From Argopecten irradians (Eukaryota > Mollusca > Bivalvia > Pectinida > Pectinidae): a stretch of 64,000 bases of DNA. The notes beneath the pieces were generated by a model. That model saw only the letters and a program-made list of their open reading frames with translations, searched no databases and was not told where the DNA came from. A program made the translations under genes and the position numbers. The stretch covers positions 3,847,778 through 3,911,777 of the forward strand of contig NC_091142.1 of the NCBI RefSeq assembly GCF_041381155.1. The letters are read 5' to 3'. This document shows positions 1-13,400 of the stretch, one piece after another; position 1 is the stretch's first letter; the number at the start of each line of letters is the position of its first letter.

Positions 1-119
1 ACATGTACGCTGTTCTATATAAAACAGCATTAGTTATTATACATGTAGCATGCAAAAGTAACAAACATGAAAATTTCTATAATGCACATCTAATCTATAT
101 ATATAAGGAGAGATACAAG

Positions 120-700
120 CAAGCCATTAAAGTTAATTTAAGCAGCTAGTTAGTGAAAGCTTTACTATAGTAAGCTAAAGCATATAAGGCAGTTCAAGCA
201 GCTCCATGCACAGCTCAAGCAGGTAGTTGGTGTAAGCAGTTACTGGAACAAGCAGCAAACAGTTTGTAAAATACACATAATTGTTAATTTAAGCAGCTGA
301 TTATTGATAGGTTGAAGCATTTACCATGCAGTTCAAGCAGCTAGCTTGCACATATTCTTTTAAATCACACACACATATAGCATCAATCCATATGGATGGT
401 TGCTGAATGTGCTTCATGCTGAATGAAGCACATAATATTCAACATTTCGTCTGTGAAAAACATAGGCATGTTACTACAGCATTAGTTACTTTGTGCATTT
501 GGTAAAAGCTCCAGTACTTCGATTAACACAAGATACAATTTTAAGTTGCATGTGCTTATATATATTATAAGCAGGGAGTTTGTTGAAAGCATTAACAACA
601 TAGGCAGCGTAGACAAAATTCTGTTGAGTATCGTGCCTGAAAAACATCAATCCATATGGTGGTTAGGCAGAATACAGCACAAGGGAATGCTTATTGTTAG
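120..700. repeat. Degenerate AAGCAGCT-type dispersed repeat
   Basis: The word AAGCAGCT and close variants recur between about 140 and 350, several times preceded by AGTTCA. Two longer blocks also resemble each other: a CATCAATCCATATGG stretch near 382 recurs near 646, each following an AAGCAG-rich segment. This looks like an old, diverged repeat. I see no coding exon in 1-1371, and the 65-codon ORF at 546 has no recognisable features. Confidence 0.35.
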
Positions 701-1371
701 TAATTTCCATCACCAATCTGCAATGAAAAATAACAGGTCTTGATGTTACACTTTTTGACAGTTCGAAAAAAACTTTAACAAACTATTTATTAATTTGTTC
801 ACGTGTTAATATTACAGTATGAAAACAGTTTGACCATAGGAAATAAATGCAGAAACTGTGTAATGTTATAAGAACTAGTCTGTTGTTTATCGAATTATTT
901 GATAACGACGCTCAACTAATAAAATAAAATTAGAGGTCATTGCCAATTCAGTTTGCAGACTGTGCCACGACGTTATGTTTCAAAGTGTCCGTATCATTAA
1001 TGCAGAGTACTCTTACGATCATTAGGACATGTTTACACTTTATTTAGGAGCAACATTTTCATCAAACATTATTTCTTATTATTGGTATTTATTTGACATG
1101 ACCAATGGTCACCGTATGCGTCTGAAACTTGAAATCAGCACACCATACTCTTGAGACTGGTACTGTACAGGCTCAGGTTAAAATTATCGCGCCTCGATTA
1201 TTATAAATACGTTTATTCACTTATCAATAACAACGAAAATCAAAAATAAATAACCATAAATCTTCATGAATTTCCGCATTATCAGTATGATCCACATACC
1301 TGTTTGTAAAAAAAGCAGACGACAGATACCGTTCAAGAACGATAACTCTTGTAAACAATATGGCGGCCATA

Positions 1372-2244
1372 ATACTGGATTGGCCTATATATGACGACAT
1401 AGCTGTCTCACTTAAACAGTTTGTTACACCATTGCTTCCTCTTACAGATGGTACAATGATATCAGCACACATCACCTGTTACAACGATTTTAACATGAAA
1501 CACGAGACAACTGCTTCTTTTCTCGTCCTCGGACACGCTCCTACTCTCACAGGTATGTGTAATGTTCTCGTCCTCAGAATGTCTCTTTGACTGATATATT
1601 TGCTTTCAAAATGACACATTTCCAATTTTAGTGGCAGTAATATTTTTTTTTTTTTTTTTTTTTTTTTTGTAAATAATTTTTCATCTGATAAAACATTGTT
1701 TATAATGTTCTTACATTGTTTTACAAAACGTTTTGTGCGCTCTACTTTTTCTTGCTTTAGAGTAATTAAATTTCTTTAAGAATTAATACATACTTTTAAT
1801 TGATATCGTTCTACACGCCAATATTTATTGCTTGATAAACTCTGAATACAGTTGCTAATTAATCAATGTAATACCTTCAATCGTATATAGGGTACAATAT
1901 TATAATCTAGATTCTGGCATAGAACAGAGGCAGGGGAAATTATATAATGGCAATCAAATTAAAATTCAAGAATTAAATGGTGTATTTTATTTTCCAGGAC
2001 AGCAAAGACTTTAGATGTTTCATGGAATGACTTTTTTTTTGTACGACCAAATTTGCAGCCTTCATACACCGTCACATTTGGGTCAGAAGAGGGTTTCACC
2101 GACATCGCAAGTCGTAAAAATTTACAAGAGCGGCGACACGTGTTTGACGTCTCTTATACCGGAAATGACGTATTTGCCATCGTAACCTGTACATACATAA
2201 CAGGGACGCCGAACGTGTTCCGTCGGAAAATGTTAGTCTCATAG
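1372..2244 (+). pseudogene. Copy A: 3' remnant of the PLAT/FN3 secreted-protein gene
   Basis: Two blocks match the last two exons of copy C. Block 1372-1552 matches the exon at 30281-30793 (for example TMISAHITCYND). It lacks the start of that exon and has an internal deletion of roughly 340 bp near 1503, but keeps a GT donor at 1553. Block ~1997-2244 matches the final exon at 31000-31268 and ends at the same TAG (2242-2244). The upstream acceptor has degenerated. Everything 5' of these exons is missing from the window, so this is a truncated duplicate and not a functional gene on this evidence. An alternative is the end of a gene whose 5' part lies left of the window, but the internal deletion makes that unlikely. 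Confidence 0.75.
1643..1668 (+). repeat. Poly-T run, 26 nt
   Basis: An uninterrupted run of 26 T lies in the former intron between the two exon blocks of copy A. It could be a homopolymer or the reversed poly-A tail of a small retroelement; no SINE body is visible next to it. Confidence 0.9.
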
Positions 2245-2790
2245 AACAGCTCGCGTGATTTCGTGTGTTATCTAAATGCTTGATGATGTATGGACTAAAA
2301 ACACTATTTATGCACTTGGATATTTATTGAATGACTGTAAGCAAAATAAACCAGGCATTGCTTTTTGCAATAAAAAAAAAACAACAAAAAACAAACACAA
2401 CATACATCTCTATGTAATGAATATCTTACTCTGCAATATATATGCTTCTCCCGGAACTTTATCAATCGCTTGTGTATATATTGTTGCGCTTCCAATTAAT
2501 AAATATGATGATCTTTAAGAATTACTGTCTTTGTTTTAATTGCTATCTACTACTAGTAATCGTTTTGTATTTGTACATATATGCATTTTATAAGGCTTTG
2601 ACGTACTTCATATTAATTATTATTGCTTTATGCCCACAATGTTGAATTAATGGAATGTGAAAAGATGTATTATTATGAAAGATGACTAATACTACTTGAA
2701 CTTGATCCTCGATAACTGCACAAAAAATGACTACTGATGATGAAGCAAATCACTTGAATATTTTATATGCTTGCTTTAAATTTTGATCAA
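2245..2790 (+). other. 3' flank of copy A, homologous to the 3' flank of copy C
   Basis: After the stop codon, A and C stay alignable: AGAACAGCTCG follows both stops, ATATGATGATCT is shared (2504 and 31513), and both have CTACTTG followed shortly by GATCCTCGA (2703 and 31969). Homology fades near 2790 and 32060. The AATAAA at 2498-2503 sits where copy C has AATAAA at 31505-31510, so it is the likely ancestral poly(A) signal. The block shows that the duplicated segment included downstream DNA, so the copies arose by segmental duplication and not retroposition. Confidence 0.65.
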
Positions 2791-4098
2791 CAGTAAATTA
2801 TTCATACCAATGTTTTTTTACAAGTTTTGATAACAATTTTGTCCCAATTACTGTTGAAAGTTAGCTTTCTATATTAGATGTTTCATCCATTATTATATCT
2901 ATTTCTGCGGCAACTTTAAACAATCCCGGTTTGTGTTAGCTCACCTGACACATGTATTGGTGAGTTTATGGCATGGCGCAGCATTCATCCATCGTACATC
3001 AACATTACCTTTGAAACGTTACTAGTCATAACGCTCTATATAGATTGTAAACAAATTTAGCTAGAAGCGTTTTTTAATATACGTTGGTTCCCACCTCCGG
3101 GGCAGGTGGTGTGGGGTCCACTAGTGGGAAGTAGTGGTTAATCATTTACGTCGCTACCAGTTCTTTTTTTATTATACCCAGCACAAAAATCTAGAGGTTT
3201 AAGTCCCCGTGTCTTACTCTAAGAAATTAATAGGTATTTTAGTCTCAAACGACGTGACAAAAGTCTGGTTAGTCAGCACGCTGCTTGCCGATTGGATTGA
3301 CAATTTGATCAATTATTCCTATTGCTTTATGCTGTTCAACATTATAGATAACGATATTTGATTTACTTGTTTGTAACTCTCTCGCCAAACCCACAAATAA
3401 AGCACAAAGGGTCATACCAGAGATAACACCCGGAAGTAAACCTCATTCTGTCGGTTTAAACACAATAAACATATCCAGATAAGAAATTCCGTGTTATTCC
3501 TGTTCAACAGGTAAAAATTTGATCTTAAGAGTACAACAGACATATGTCAATACATCTCATACTGTATTAAAATGAAAACAATAAACAATACGCTAATATA
3601 AATATCATAAAACTGGTCTATAAAATTAACAAACAATTCCAGAGCCTTCTCATAATTACTTTGACTAGTGGTCCTAATCCAATATCACATTGAATCGTCC
3701 CACATGTAGTTATATGATATAGTTATAAGTTGTACTTTTAAAACATTTTATTTAGTGTCTATTTGACATCGGATAAATTTGTCACGAGTTGTACTGAGTC
3801 CAGCGGAAACTCCTTTTATACATCGTACTATCGACTGAGAGACAGCAAAACTGCGTGACATTTCTCTAATACTGTCTGGTTTGCCAGGAACCACCGGTAT
3901 ATAAGGAGCTGTTCACCAGGAAGCAACGGAGATTTCCCATTTGTACGATTCACATATCATATCAGAAGAGAAAGCTCATTCAGAATAATTGCAAATGTAT
4001 CTGCAGTAATTCTGAAAGAAACCTGTTAGTCAAAGATTGCCTGTGAATGGGGATGGGACAAACGTTTCAACGCTACCCCCAAATTCATTTTCACACTT
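2791..4098. other. Gene-free spacer
   Basis: I see no ORF of note, no RNA gene and no clear repeat structure here, only A+T-rich sequence with a short G+C-rich patch near 3090-3125. Confidence 0.5.
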
Positions 4099-5147
4099 TC
4101 AATATTTGATGTGGCCACCATTTGCCTCCACACAAGCACGAAACCTACGTAGCTTGGACCAAACCAGACGCTGAATTCTAACTAGCTTAATGATCCTCCA
4201 CTCCTCCTGAAGGGCAATTTCAAATTGACATCGATTTTGCGGTTGTGGCTGACGTCGATTCAAAGCTTGACCTAACTGGTCTTACAGGTGTTCAATCGGA
4301 CTGAGGTCAGGGGAGAAGGCAGGCCAGGGCAGTTTTTGAATGTTCTGTTGATTAAGGAAGTCTGTGGTCAACCTTGCTGAGTGCGAACGAGCATTGTCCT
4401 GCTGTAGAATGTCGACGTCGGGATGATTACGAAAGAACGGTACAACGGTAGTTTGTAGGACTTCGTCGATGTACCGCCGTGCCGACAGATTACCGTCCAC
4501 GATAACAAGGGGCGTCCTGTGGTCGAAGGTTATCCCTCCCCACACCATGACACAGCCACCACCCCAACGGTCACATTCGCGGACGCACGAATCGACGTAA
4601 CGCTCTTCCCGTCGTCTCGACACGCGAAGTCTACCGTCACTATTACGGAGATGGAAGCGGGATTCATCCGTGAACAGTACGCGTCTCCATTGGCGTATGG
4701 GCCAACGTCGATGCCTCCGGGTCCACGTCAGGCGATTTTGACGTCGACGTTGTGTCAACATGTTCCCACGGAAGGGTCTACAGGCTTTCAAACCGGCGCT
4801 ACGCAAACGTCGGCGGACAGTAGAAACCGTAATTGGTCTTCCATTGATACCTATCGTTGTTCTGGCCGTTTGGGAGGCAGTTTGGAAGCGGTCACGGAGA
4901 TGGGTGACCCGGATGTAACGGTCCTGTCGATCCGACGTCACTCGTTGCCTCCCAGGGCGCGGTATATCATTCAGAGACCCGTTTGAACGTACCGCTGATG
5001 AAGTCTCACAATAGTAGAAGGCGAACTTCACATTCTACGCGCAATTTCGCGCCGTGGAAGTCCGCCTGCCAACATACCGGGTGCACGTGCAGATAGGTAC
5101 TTTTTCAACAATCGACCGCTTCACGGCCCGAGAGCAAGTTCAGACAT
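4099..5147 (-). mobile_element. Tc1-like DNA transposon, decayed transposase
   Basis: Read on the minus strand, the start is at 5147 (MSELALGP) and the end is the stop at 4099-4101 (GGHIKY). It shows paired helix-turn-helix remnants (LPRREIARRM), the linker PRPGRQRV, and a DDE core with LFTDESRF, QQDNARSH and SPDLSPIEH, the pattern of the Tc1 group (DD34E type). The reading frame is broken: a TGA lies just after the start (LALGP), another after REIARRM, the frame shifts near 5030 to 4990, and a TAA replaces the usual Trp after PIEHL near 4285. A terminal motif GAGCGCCGATGAAAACG is visible in reverse complement near 5255-5271, but I find no matching left inverted repeat, so the left end is lost or diverged. 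It is non-autonomous now. Confidence 0.85.
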
Positions 5148-5275
5148 GCGAATCATTACTGTATACATATGTAAGGTGCTCAAAGTTTTACATTATTAAT
5201 TTGTTTGATATGAACAAAAAAAAATAATTGAAAAATATTCAATTAAAAAGTGTTGCGTTTTCATCGGCGCTCAGT

Positions 5276-7085
5276 ATAGTATAACAAAGGCCTAATGAAT
5301 CAAGAGTCATCGATGCAATAAATTCGTTATATAGGCAATTGCTGAAGTATGGTAGGCTAGGGCACTCTTTCACAGATGGAGGCACGAGAATGTCTAAATA
5401 TTGCATTTGTTCTTTTTCAACACATGTACAGCTCGTGTAGTCGAATCTTAGGAATCATACGATTTCTGCATTTACCATTTAAAACCCCAAGGTCAAGGAT
5501 AATGGTTTTGATAAAACTTTACTGAAGGTGAGGGTGGGACTTGTTATGCATAAATCTATATACTTATGGTTTTATCAATGATTTATTGATATTGCGAGGC
5601 TTTAAATCATGTTTGCTTTAAATGTAAATTGAGATTTTTTCCCAACTTTATCAAAGTCTATCAGCAGGTATCTTCACTGATTTCATTCTGTACACTAAGC
5701 GGCAATATATCCCTTCCATATCAGGAAATTATACTGTAGAGCTGGACTTTGAACAGGTAAGCGCAATAATAAATTCGTAAATCCCCCAAACGCTCATGCA
5801 GTTGCACCATTCCATCTGGCATCCCTCAAAACCCCTACATACCAATTTTCATTGAAATCAGGATGATGTTTAAAGTTTGTAATAAAAACTTTTTCGTCAC
5901 CATGAAAACATAAATGGTACCACTGTCTTTGGCACCCCATCTGTATATACCAGTTATACAACTTGTTAAGACAGTATCTAATTTTTTACCAATGAGATAA
6001 CTGAAAATGGCAGTTATATTTGCAATTGATCTCGAAATTGGAATGCTCTTCCGCATCTACGCATATATCCCAACCATCATGTTAAGTGTCGATCCAGTTT
6101 GACAATTTTTTTTTTTTTTTTTTTTTTTTTGAGAAATCGCATTTACGTCGGATTTACTGCAAGTATACAATATCTAAATTTTGACCAATCAGAAGCCTGT
6201 TAATGGTGGCCATACTTTTCATTCTATTACAAAAAATGTTTTTTTTTTATCTATGCACTCATCCCAATGCTAACGTTTTATCGAATTTTGTTTTTGTGAA
6301 CACACTCACGGCGGGGAAAGACCGAAACTAAATCAAATCACTTAATCTGTTGCATTCAATCTGATTAAAAAATACAGATACTTATAGCCACTCCGTTCTA
6401 ATAGAGACAACATCACATAAGAGGTTATGTTCGGATGACCTTTATACCAACTGTACTGCAAATCAAATATATATTTTCTACACTTGCTACATCAATTGTA
6501 AACGTCATTTCATCCCAGTATACATATACATTTAGCTTTGTTATGCTCTTAGGCGAGATGTCTACGTATAAGAAAATTGACAGCCTTTTCAAATTATTTC
6601 GTCCCCGGTCAAGATTCTGGCGGTAGCAATTTAATTGGTCATTTCCAAAGGTTACCAAGACGAGATCCCTAATTGGATGTTGTCAGATTCTCTAATCAAA
6701 CAAAGTGATATTACGGATCTGTATTTAATTAGATTTTGCTGCATTTAGAGCATTTATAAGGATGTATACCTGGCTATATGTTACATATGTATGTATGTAA
6801 TGTAAACATTATTTCTTACAGTAATCGTACGGTAATTTGATAAGAACTAGTTAAATTTTGACCAAATAAGTTGTTTTTTTAAAATGGTGAGGACCACATA
6901 TATACATGCAATGCATTTTCCATATCGATATTGCCATACAGATATTAATAGTTTTACCATTATGGCGAGTATTTCCAAAGAACGAGATATACGATTCCCG
7001 GCTACGTATAAAATGTCCTGACGATAACACGATCACACACATACAGGCTTATCTTCCGGACTGCCACTACAGACTCGGGGATAGA
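5276..7085. other. Gene-free spacer with a 25-T run
   Basis: No supported gene. A run of 25 T sits at 6106-6130. A possible 5' UTR exon for copy B ends at 7085, just before a GTACGT donor, by position only; its sequence does not clearly match the equivalent of copy C. Confidence 0.4.
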
Positions 7086-7432
7086 GGTACGTACTATTGT
7101 ATCTTTATACCTTTAACATTCTATCTGCATTTAATCTCTTATCCGTTGATATCATTTATTAATTGTTTTATTATGACAGTGGAGGTTTTTATGAATAACA
7201 GTTGTTATTTCAATCGTGAATAATCGATAAAATAGGTTTTTATTATCATTATCTTGTCTAATTGTTTCTACTAGAAATATAAATTGTAACTTTGTGTTTA
7301 TTTTATCATGTCCACGGTTTTCTTCATTTAAGGATTTTTCATTGATTAAACATAGTTTCTTTGCAATTTATATTTGTTGGTATAAACCTGACAAATTGGT
7401 TACAATTTCAGGTACACATTGCGTGACTAATA

Positions 7433-10400
7433 ATGGGAACGGATTGTTCCCTTCTTTGGGGTATATTTATGCTTCTATTACTTCCGTTGTTTGTATCAGG
7501 TAAGAAACTATACGTTGTTTGCCTCGTGAAATAAGAGCCATACCCGATAACATAGATGAACTTTCATAATAAGAATTTTAGAAGAAACTTGTTAATACGG
7601 TATATTGGTGGATTAAATCAGATATTTAAATAAATAATACGTATGATGATTCAAATACATGCATATTTGATGTATGCAATTAATTATTTATTGGAGGGCG
7701 TGCTGCTGTTAAACCGTACACATTAAAGCATTATTTTGATCACGAGCTTGACAGGTTTGTCACGTTGTTGTAATGCGCGAAACAAGAAAAACAGTCACTG
7801 TAAACAAACTTTTATTTGCGTGCGATTTACTTTTGCGTATTTCGTAATCCAATGTATTCGTGAAAGTTTATATCAGCGAATTAGCCTCTACACCATTTAT
7901 ATTGATTGAATTTTCTGGTCATTAAACTTTTAAATGTGTGCATGTTAATCTTCGCAAACTTGTTTTGAAAAGGAAACAGTGGACAAAACTTAAAGATAAC
8001 CTTAGAAACATGATTTTAATTCTTGAAGTGAATTTTTAGTTTACAACTATGCAATGTGATAGCAAATCTGGACCTATAGCGACACTATATTGCATTTTAG
8101 AATAGCGTATACCTTTCGTGGTTTCAGGAGTAAGATTTCACGTGAAGATAAAAACTGGGAACAGAGAGTACGCCGCAACTTTTGCTAATGTACGGATAGA
8201 CGTGGAGGGAACAACAGGCACTGCACATTCGCTGTACTTAGGGAATTACTTTGATACTGGACATACCGACTACAAAGACGTGTATATTAGTGTTGGTAGA
8301 ATAAACAGGATTACTGTATACCATGACAATAGTAGATCTCAGCCAGGCTGGTATTTGGATTATGTATGTACACGTATTATTAAATATATATGTATTCACT
8401 AATCAGAATATATAATGTTCAACATATAATGGCACATCTAGTATAGCTATTCTTCAATGTTTGAGTCATCTGACCTGCAGGTCGTGGTACGCCGTGCGGC
8501 GTCAAACGTCAAATTTCAACTTCTTCTGAAGTTCCAGTGATGGGATTGAGCTAAAACTTGCCTGAAATGATCCGGACAAAGGTGAAATTGTTGATCGGGT
8601 GGTGTAGTGTTTAAGTTAGTCGCCATTTTACCTAGCAAACCGGGGTTCGATCCCCGGCGGTCAAGGGATCATCTACCCCTCGCGCGCTTTCATCCGAATG
8701 TCATTTGTATAAGTTGTATGACTTGTTCCACAATCAATGTAAAATAAATAAAGTTTATAGTTTGTATTTAATCCGGACATGGTCCCGACCATGTGTTCAT
8801 ATGTTTCGGGTTTATCCAAAAACAAGATGATCGAGAACAGCCGCCAACTTGGAAACATATTTTAAAGTTACATTTTTTCAGTTCTAATGGTGCTGGTTGA
8901 AACTATGCATCAATTAAAAGGCGAGCAGCCTTAGAAATGTTGTTATTTTTATTCTTGTAAGAAAGTACATAGGTCTATATAAGTGCATATTGAGATGACG
9001 TTATAGTAATACGATTGATATTATGGGATAAGAAGAGGAAGTACAATGTGTTATATAACATACGGGCAATACTTGATCTTTTGTTCATTTTTGAACTTGT
9101 GTGCACGTCTTATGTTTTTGTCCGGACATATCAGAGTATATATAAGTCTGATTATTTTTCTGTGTACTCATTTTACACAAAGAATGGCGAAGCACGCATT
9201 GTTGTGCGATTAAATGAAGATGTTACTTTGATTTTTTTAAAATGAACATGCTTTGATGCCTTTTTAGCTAAGGTTTTTAGAATATTGAATGTTGCATGAA
9301 TAAAGGTCGCTCCCTTTCCAATACGTATCCGTATACGAATGCGTATACATGTACATATACATGTACCTCTTAATGTAAGTAACCCTATTAAGAGGTTGAT
9401 ATATGAAACGCTCTTTCGAATGCTGATTAATTTTCCTTTTAAAATCACTGAAATATAAAATTGTGTTGACGTGGAAAATATTTAATGTGATTTAGATCGA
9501 GATGCACGATACAGCAACGAGACTGAAATATACATTTAACTTCTATTGCTGGGTGGAGCACAGAGACAGACATGGGAAAAACTCGAATGGTAATATCATT
9601 ATTTCCTATGTTGTTTTTGCTATTTATCACGTCAACGTCTCTTACATACTATTTTGTTTTAATTATGATAATCCACTTTGAAGTAGTGATCTTGTTCAAT
9701 ATAATTTCTATTGGTTTTAGTAGTCAAATTATTGATAGGAAAGAAATAGTAAGCCATATTTTTTTTATTCTATTTTTTTTCAGCAAAACCTATAAATACC
9801 TGTTAGTATGTTTTATACTTTCAACGTGCTATTTTTTTCAGCAAAACCTATAAATACCTGTTAGTATGTTTTATACTTTCAACGTGTTTTTTTTTCAGCA
9901 AAACCTATAAATACCTGTTAGTATGTTTTATACTTTCAACGTGCTATTTTTTTCAGCAAAACCTATAAATACCTGTTAGTATGTTTTATACTTTCAACGT
10001 GCTATTTTTTCAGCAAAACCTATAAATACCTGTTAGTATGTTTTATATTTTCAAAATCAGATTGAAAAGTTACGTAAACTTGACGTGTAACAAGGAGCGA
10101 GGTTAATATTTAAGGTTAATATTTAAGGTTATTATTTTAGGTTAATATTTTCAAATAACTTTAATACTGGTTTATTAAACCAATACACAAAATACTAGTA
10201 TCACTATCTGCACTGAAAAAACAACAACATATGGACACCAAAGTTTTGGCAAAATTCAAAGAGTATTGTAAACACGTTTTCTGTAATGTACAGAATGCTA
10301 CTATAACCAACCTATCGACAATTGTCTAGTGGACCCTGTAAGAGTTGAATGTCACATTGGAAGGTGTACAAGCTGTTGGGACGGGTTCTCAATCGACGGA

Positions 10401-13400
10401 AATAAATGTACCTGTAAGTATGAGAATGTAGAACTAAGCTGATGCTATTCATTTTTTTACATTATTATGTTAAAGGCACAATAAACATAACTTTTCAGTT
10501 GTTTGTTTAATCACAAACATTTACAGGAAAATCACCATGTTCTCTCAGCATAACATGTTGACTTAGGCCAGGTAAGATGTTACTGAGACCAACTGTGAAG
10601 TTTCGAAATTTATAAAAAAAAAATAATAAAATAATAAAATAATTAAAGTGGTCTACAATAAATACAAACCGAAACGATACGAAGAAATTCACGGGAACTC
10701 TCGATTTCCAGAAAATATCACGTGACCCGATCGATATTGGCTATAGGCCTATATACGAAACGCTTCGGTAATTGTCGTGACCCGATCGACTTCGCACGGA
10801 AAACAGGAACAAACATGATAGCGGCTGTAGGCCTATACACAGCGACCTGGCACGGAATTTTAACCAACAGTATATATATGTATTTAATAGTATCATTTAT
10901 TTCTCTTTAAGGTAAATTATGAGGCAATGATATATGTAGAACCCGTTTATTAAAATAAAACTCATATGATATGTCCGTTTTTCTCAACAGTAGAGTTCAT
11001 ACCGTTGATACAATGATACATACTAATATATATATGTATATACCGTTGGTAAGAAATATGTGCCCGGTCCCCGTGGGCCTATATACGAAACGCTTTAATT
11101 TAATAATTATCGGTTTTGCAATTGCGACTGTTTCAAGATAGCAGATATGTTTACAAGACGATTTTTGACCGTTCGATATCACAGGTTTATCTGCACAGAA
11201 TAATGTCATAATACACGTCTTTCATCTTTATTCTAGGCCATTGGTACAATGTTTGATCATTGTATATGTTCGTGAATAAAAAAAAAACACACTTGAAGGT
11301 TACGTATATTGGGCTTTTATGAAATGTGATACATATAATTAGACATTTACATTAAAACCTATATTTTTTATATTCCATATCTTATAACAATTTTGATATT
11401 GCTGGTACAAGCATCAAGGTTTGTGGAAGCTTTGACAGGCCAAATTTATTACTGATATAACATTACTATGTACTAGAGAAACATATACATGCAACTATTT
11501 TATACATATGGATAATATTTGTTAAGTACACATTTTAAGCTTATTTTGAATAGTGTTAATGTATCTTTGTCATTAAAAGTTACAAGGACTGCGGAAGCTT
11601 TGACATGCCAAATGAAAATAACAGACGAAAACAATGACGAAAGAATAGCCCACGTGCCACCTGGTCAACCGAATACATGCTCCAATCAGCGGGACTTTTA
11701 CGGCAACATACAGGTGAAGAAAGTGGACACCATTGCGGATTTTGATCTTTTATTGAATATATCCCATCCGGATTCCACAAAGCCTCGATTCGTTACTGCT
11801 TATGCATTTGGTATCACTGACGTATATTTTCACATTGTGAAAAAATCTTTGACAGGTAAATCTTTAACGCTTCGAATAACAACTTGATAAATTAATCAAT
11901 AAATGTCACTTTGTGTGCATTTGTAACCTAACGACAAAGCTATGTATACTGCATACCTTTAGTGATCACGGTATAATGTCCTCTCATTGGTATCTTCGAC
12001 ATAACTAGTCAGTTTCTTTATGTTTAAAAATATTTTATCTGAATGTACAACGTAATCAATACATAAAATAAACGATTAATACAAATACAAAAAAAATGTT
12101 TGAACTAAAACATTTTGGTTTTTGTAAGTGGCAACAGTTCTGAAGAAAATCAAAGTGATTAAATTCAAAGGCATAATGCCCGACATTTTTTTTTTTAATT
12201 TAAGACACTTTATTACAAGATATCGTTTGTAAGATTGCCATGTACATCTATATAACAAATTGCATGGCAACCGACATATACCAAGATAAAATTTGCTTTT
12301 TGTCTTTCAAAGTTACGTCATTTCAATCATTTCGATGTCAACAATAGTTGCGTAACCTCTTTTTATTCCGACAGGCGCAGAAGTTAATACCACATTTGTT
12401 CTTAAGGAAGACAAAGAAAGTAGGAACCCCGTACATCGATTGACGTATAACAGGACAATGGACAATCCGATCAGTAACGGCGATTTGGAAAACGGACAAA
12501 GGTTAAATATTAAACGCATCATGTGTTATTGTTTACTTATAACAATATCTGGAATCATGTTTTTTAATTTCTGATATTTTTAAGTTTTTTAGGTATGGTA
12601 AAGAGAGTTTGTATAAGTCATACTTCTGACCTACCAGTAGGTTGAAAAATGAGTAATACCTGTAAATCGCTTCTAACAATTGAGTTCTGGATAATTGTTT
12701 TCTAGGATTATGATAACATATGGTAAGCAATATATTCAGAAATTATATAAATACACATATATGATTACGTGTGTGATCATTTTTATTTACTGTGATAGTA
12801 TAACTTTAGGCATTGCATTTACAAAGTGTGGTTACCTCATCATAACATCTAAACTTTATGTTCAAGGCTTTGTCTACGACTTGAAGTGCTCGGAGGAGGC
12901 CATGCGAATTTTAAAAATGTCTTACCTAATACCACGGAATCCGTTCAGTACCCGAAAACGTCCACTGTGAGGGATATATGTTACTGGTATGACGATGCCC
13001 CACCAGAGCACTGCCTGGAGCATTCTTTTTGTGGTACAGAACCACTGGACACGGCCAGTCGTATCCTGACCAGTCGGGACTTCACAGTGACCGTGACAGG
13101 CTGGGATGACCCCTCTCCTGTACCGGGAGACCCGAAGTTCGCTTCTGGTATACACACATACGTGGTAAACATGTATGAAGTTAAAGAGTCGGGGTCTGAT
13201 TTCCTTGACGTTGGAAGAAAACCTGTTTTACCGGCAGTTGTGAAAGAGAATTTAACTCAAGTCAATATAAGCATTCCCTCAAATTTACCAAATCCAGCTA
13301 TGTACGCAATAGTTTTAGAAGTGACGGACATTGCTAACAATGTGCGACAAGCTCGAAGATTCGTCATGTTTGATAATTCATCAACCGTAACCTCGCGGGA

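Noticed and set aside
4519-4986. 155-codon plus-strand ORF
   Set aside because: It is the opposite strand of the Tc1-like transposase, whose minus-strand frame shows clear DDE motifs.
8644-8654. tRNA gene suggested by GGTTCGATCCC
   Set aside because: No cloverleaf can be drawn with the flanks, and the tail matches another SINE copy; it is a tRNA-derived SINE. The same holds for 57279 and 62440.
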